A stretch of 21,236 nt of DNA from Ophiothrix spiculata (taxonomy: Eukaryota > Echinodermata > Ophiuroidea > Amphilepidida > Ophiotrichidae): NCBI GenBank assembly GCA_000969725.1, contig JXSR01S017704.1. The stretch is one strand, 5' to 3'. Shown here one piece after another: positions 19,041-21,236 of this stretch; position 1 is the stretch's first letter, and every line of letters starts with the position of its first letter. The translations under genes were made by a program, and so were the position numbers. The notes beneath the pieces are model-generated. The model did not search any database, was not told the origin of the DNA, and saw only the letters and a program-made list of their open reading frames with translations.

Positions 19041-19297
19041 TATGTGATGACTCACCCCGAAAAGGGTGACTTTGCGACAGAACACTTCTCTAGAAACTGA
19101 TAAAAATAGGCAGCAAAAAATAAAGAAAAAAATAAGAATTTCCAGCCGATTTTCTGTTGTAAAATTTGACCGCCTTGACCAATTTGAACAAGTAAGGTGT
19201 CATTTTAAAGCTTAGAAAATGCTGTAACAGATGAAATGATAAAATCAAAATTGATATCAACTGCAAAGTCCACCCTTTCGGGATGAGCCATCACATA
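19041..19297. mobile_element. MITE-like element, copy 2
   Basis: Same family and orientation as the element at 2864-3095. It begins TATGTGATGACTCACCCC and ends GGATGAGCCATCACATA, with inner CCCGAAAAGGGTGACTTTG and CAAAGTCCACCCTTTCGGG arms of about 33 bp. This copy is about 25 bp longer than the first, with extra text around 19147-19180. The ends are better matched than in copy 1, so it may be nearer the family consensus. Confidence 0.88.
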
Positions 19298-20150
19298 TAT
19301 TGTGCAAACAGCCCTTATCATATGAACTGAGAAATTATAAATATCAGTAAACTAACTGAAACTGATTCTTTAATTGTCTCATTAATTTGGAAAAGTAGAG
19401 GTTTCTATATAATATGAAAGCTCGATGAATTGAGAGAGACAAATTAGTTATGAATCTACATCAATATTCTCAAAACACAATTTACTTTATCTTTATGTGT
19501 TTGTAGAGTAACTATCAAAAGTAAAATAGTGAACTGTAAAAACACAGAGGAAGAAAAACTGTGAAATAAGCCGAAGGCCTGTCGAGTCCCAGACTGCATA
19601 AACACAAATTATACAATAGTGAAAAACATAATTTCCTCTAATGAAAAATTAGAGTCTTCTCAGTATAAAACCCTTGCAGGTTTTTGTGTTCTTGAATTCT
19701 TTGTTTCATTTGGAATGTTATTCTAGATCTGGATTTGTCTCCATATTCAAGTTTATTTTGGGAGTTTTGTAGATACAATTATCTGAATTAATGATTTATA
19801 AGTTGGTTGACGCAAACAAAATTGCACTAAAATAATCCATAGCATATGCTTATCTGGATTTACTTCTAATATAATTTTTTGGAGACCTTGGAATTAGTAT
19901 TTCTTCAATTTTAAACTTTAGCACAAGACACAGAATTTAAAGAGGGAATCAGTAGTAGTTTAGTCCAATGGGTTAACCCTAATATATGGAAATGGATGCC
20001 ATCTTCATTGTTACTTCCTAGAGGGTGAATTATTGGCACTTTGGTATTTATAACCCTAAAGCTCCTAAAGGTTAAGAGAAAATCACTAAAATCGCCTAAG
20101 TCTGAATACATCGTACCCGGGGGTCCTATATAGGCACATCAAATCACTGC
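19298..20150. other. AT-rich intergenic stretch, nothing recognised
   Basis: Short unrecognisable frames only. A small perfect stem, CTCTAAT/ATTAGAG with a 5-base loop, is at 19636-19654; in such AT-rich DNA it may be chance. Confidence 0.45.
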
Positions 20151-20164
20151 CCCCCCCCCCCCCG

Positions 20165-20290
20165 GGTGGCTTGGTATAGGTGGACATGAGATTGGGATGC
20201 CGTATAGGTGGACATGGGATTGGAATGAGAGAGATCCCTGGTTCGAGCCCCGATGGAAACCACTAATTTTTGACATCCGTATTTCCGAGG
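20165..20290 (+). mobile_element. Possible tRNA-derived SINE head
   Basis: A B-box-like GGTTCGAGCCC lies at 20240-20250. An A-box-like TGGCTTGGTATAGG lies at about 20167-20180, after a C14 run. GGTGG near the start can pair with CCAC about 20 bp after the B-box, like an acceptor stem. The segment TATAGGTGGACATG plus about 17 bp occurs twice, lengthening the A-to-B distance. No 3' tail or target duplication was identified, so a decayed tRNA-like sequence is the alternative. Confidence 0.45.
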
Positions 20291-20795
20291 AGATAGGATG
20301 AGAACGAAAAGGGGTAGGTAGGAGGTTAGGGGTTAGTAAGTGATGGATGACTTTAAAACTAAGAGTAAGATGTGTGTATCTAGACATGACTGAAAATGTG
20401 AACAGTTTGTGCGTGAAACAAAACACACAAACACCGTTAGAAGTCAAGAATATATGCTCTGACTTGTCTCTGAACAAAATCATTAACTCCACGGGCAAGT
20501 CAGGATTCTTCATTTAAACTGTTTTACTCAAATCTATTCATAAACCAAATCTTAAAATATTACTTGAAGAACATTTAAAAGGACATAGCTATGTTTAAAC
20601 CTATAATAAAAAAGGTTCTTGAACTTGAATCAGCAATGAAAAATAAACCTTTGAGAGGAAAAGCTATGGGTACTCCATCCAGTAACATATATGTAATATT
20701 TCCATCCCCTCTCTTTCTCACCTTGCCATTTTCAAAATGTCTCTATAAATTTACCTCGTTGTGTTATCTGTCTCCTCCCATAAACATTGGAATTT
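20291..20795. other. Intergenic stretch, nothing recognised
   Basis: Open frames here are short and without domain signatures. The 124-codon minus-strand frame that reaches back through the C-run and tRNA-like repeat is not a credible gene. Confidence 0.45.
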
Positions 20796-20998
20796 GTTAG
20801 CTCATTTTGGGTATAATTCAGTCTGCGTTTTTATTCTCTTTCTAAATGAGGATATTGGGTATTTGTTATCTTGTATTGGGTACAATTCAGTCTACGGTTT
20901 CTATGTTCATTCTAAATGGGGACATGGTTAGTTGTCATCAGGTTCTAAGAACAATTCCTTCTGTCTTTCTGCTTGTCATTCTAAGCAAGACATCAAAC
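20796..20998. repeat. Decayed 67-bp tandem repeat, three copies
   Basis: Units start at about 20796, 20865 and 20931 with GTTAGCTCA, GTTATCTTG and GTTGTCATC. They share ATTGGGTAYAATTCAGTCT (units 1 and 2, with a diverged match in unit 3) and a TTCTAAATGRGGA-like block. The third copy is strongly diverged. Confidence 0.6.
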
Positions 20999-21189
20999 CT
21001 ATGGATGTGGGTCAGTAATTATCACTAGAATTGCAGATGATGGACACTGAACCACAGGCAGAAGTTTGGAATACTATGTCGCTTCATGAAAATTTTCAGG
21101 CGAGCCAAAAAGTGAGAGGCACACATGCTGAATGTAACAAACCACTCATAAAAAACACAACAAAAACTGTCCAGAAAGTCCATGATATA
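20999..21189. other. Short intergenic stretch, nothing recognised
   Basis: No frame or repeat of note. It ends at the TA (21188-21189) that precedes the next transposon end. Confidence 0.4.
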
Positions 21190-21236
21190 CAGGGTGTCCA
21201 AAAATTAACTACCCATTTTAAAATGATTATAACTTT
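21190..21236. mobile_element. Cut-off end of a mariner-type element
   Basis: TA followed by CAGGGTGTCCAAAAATTAAC is typical of terminal repeats in the Tc1/mariner group as I know them. The window ends 47 bp into it, so the rest cannot be seen. Confidence 0.55.

Noticed and set aside
20139-20513. 124-codon minus-strand frame
   Set aside because: It begins in unremarkable intergenic DNA and runs back into a C-homopolymer and a tRNA-like repeat, with no recognisable domain.

Overview
The window is animal nuclear DNA, most likely from an invertebrate. It is AT-rich and gene-poor, with spliceosomal introns, a non-LTR retrotransposon remnant, mariner-type and piggyBac-type inverted-repeat elements, MITE-like elements and minisatellites. 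I cannot name the species. There is no bacterial gene organisation, and I found no tRNA or rRNA gene, apart from a tRNA-like SINE head.

The centrepiece is a candidate 9.1-kb DNA transposon at 9592-18721. Its ends form a 30-bp inverted repeat with 29 of 30 matches (9588-9617 and 18696-18725). A TATA on each side is a possible target-site duplication. Inside is one intact, intron-containing plus-strand gene (12458-17092). Its five coding exons all join in phase 1 and give an uninterrupted 1050-residue protein. The protein has a very basic N-terminus, a Cys cluster, an RNase H-like region with a plausible D561/D648/D689-or-E691 triad, a second Cys cluster, a Pro/Glu-rich linker built from duplicated exons, and a Tudor/SH3-like C-terminal domain. 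I read it as a transposase of a family I cannot assign to a named superfamily.

The most unusual signal is a short motif (ATGTTYGTTACAATGACACC and variants) repeated about 16 times, only inside this element. There are about 13 sites between 9979 and 12011 and three between 18170 and 18529. Neighbouring sites are mostly 175-235 bp apart, close to 190 bp in the best stretch, while the DNA between them is not recognisably repeated. Some sites pair into palindromes, and one is a perfect 20-bp palindrome beside a likely promoter (CRE-like and nuclear-receptor-like half-sites, then a strong splice donor at 10440). My inference is an array of transposase or regulator binding sites at nucleosome-like spacing.

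Left flank, 1-9587: a 41-bp minisatellite (1277-2143); a roughly 270-bp tandem duplication (2242-2730); a MITE (2864-3095); a nest made of a mariner-type element (3669-6104) carrying a 5'-truncated RTE-like LINE (3863-5049) and a piggyBac-type element (5494-6023) bounded by TTAA; a possible 339-bp inverted-repeat element (6938-7276); a small inverted-repeat element with TTAGGG-like core (7951-8098); and another MITE (8243-8417). Right flank, 18726-21236: a second copy of the first MITE (19041-19297), a SINE-like head near 20165-20290, a decayed 67-bp tandem repeat and the cut-off end of another mariner-type element at 21190. No host gene is evident in either flank.
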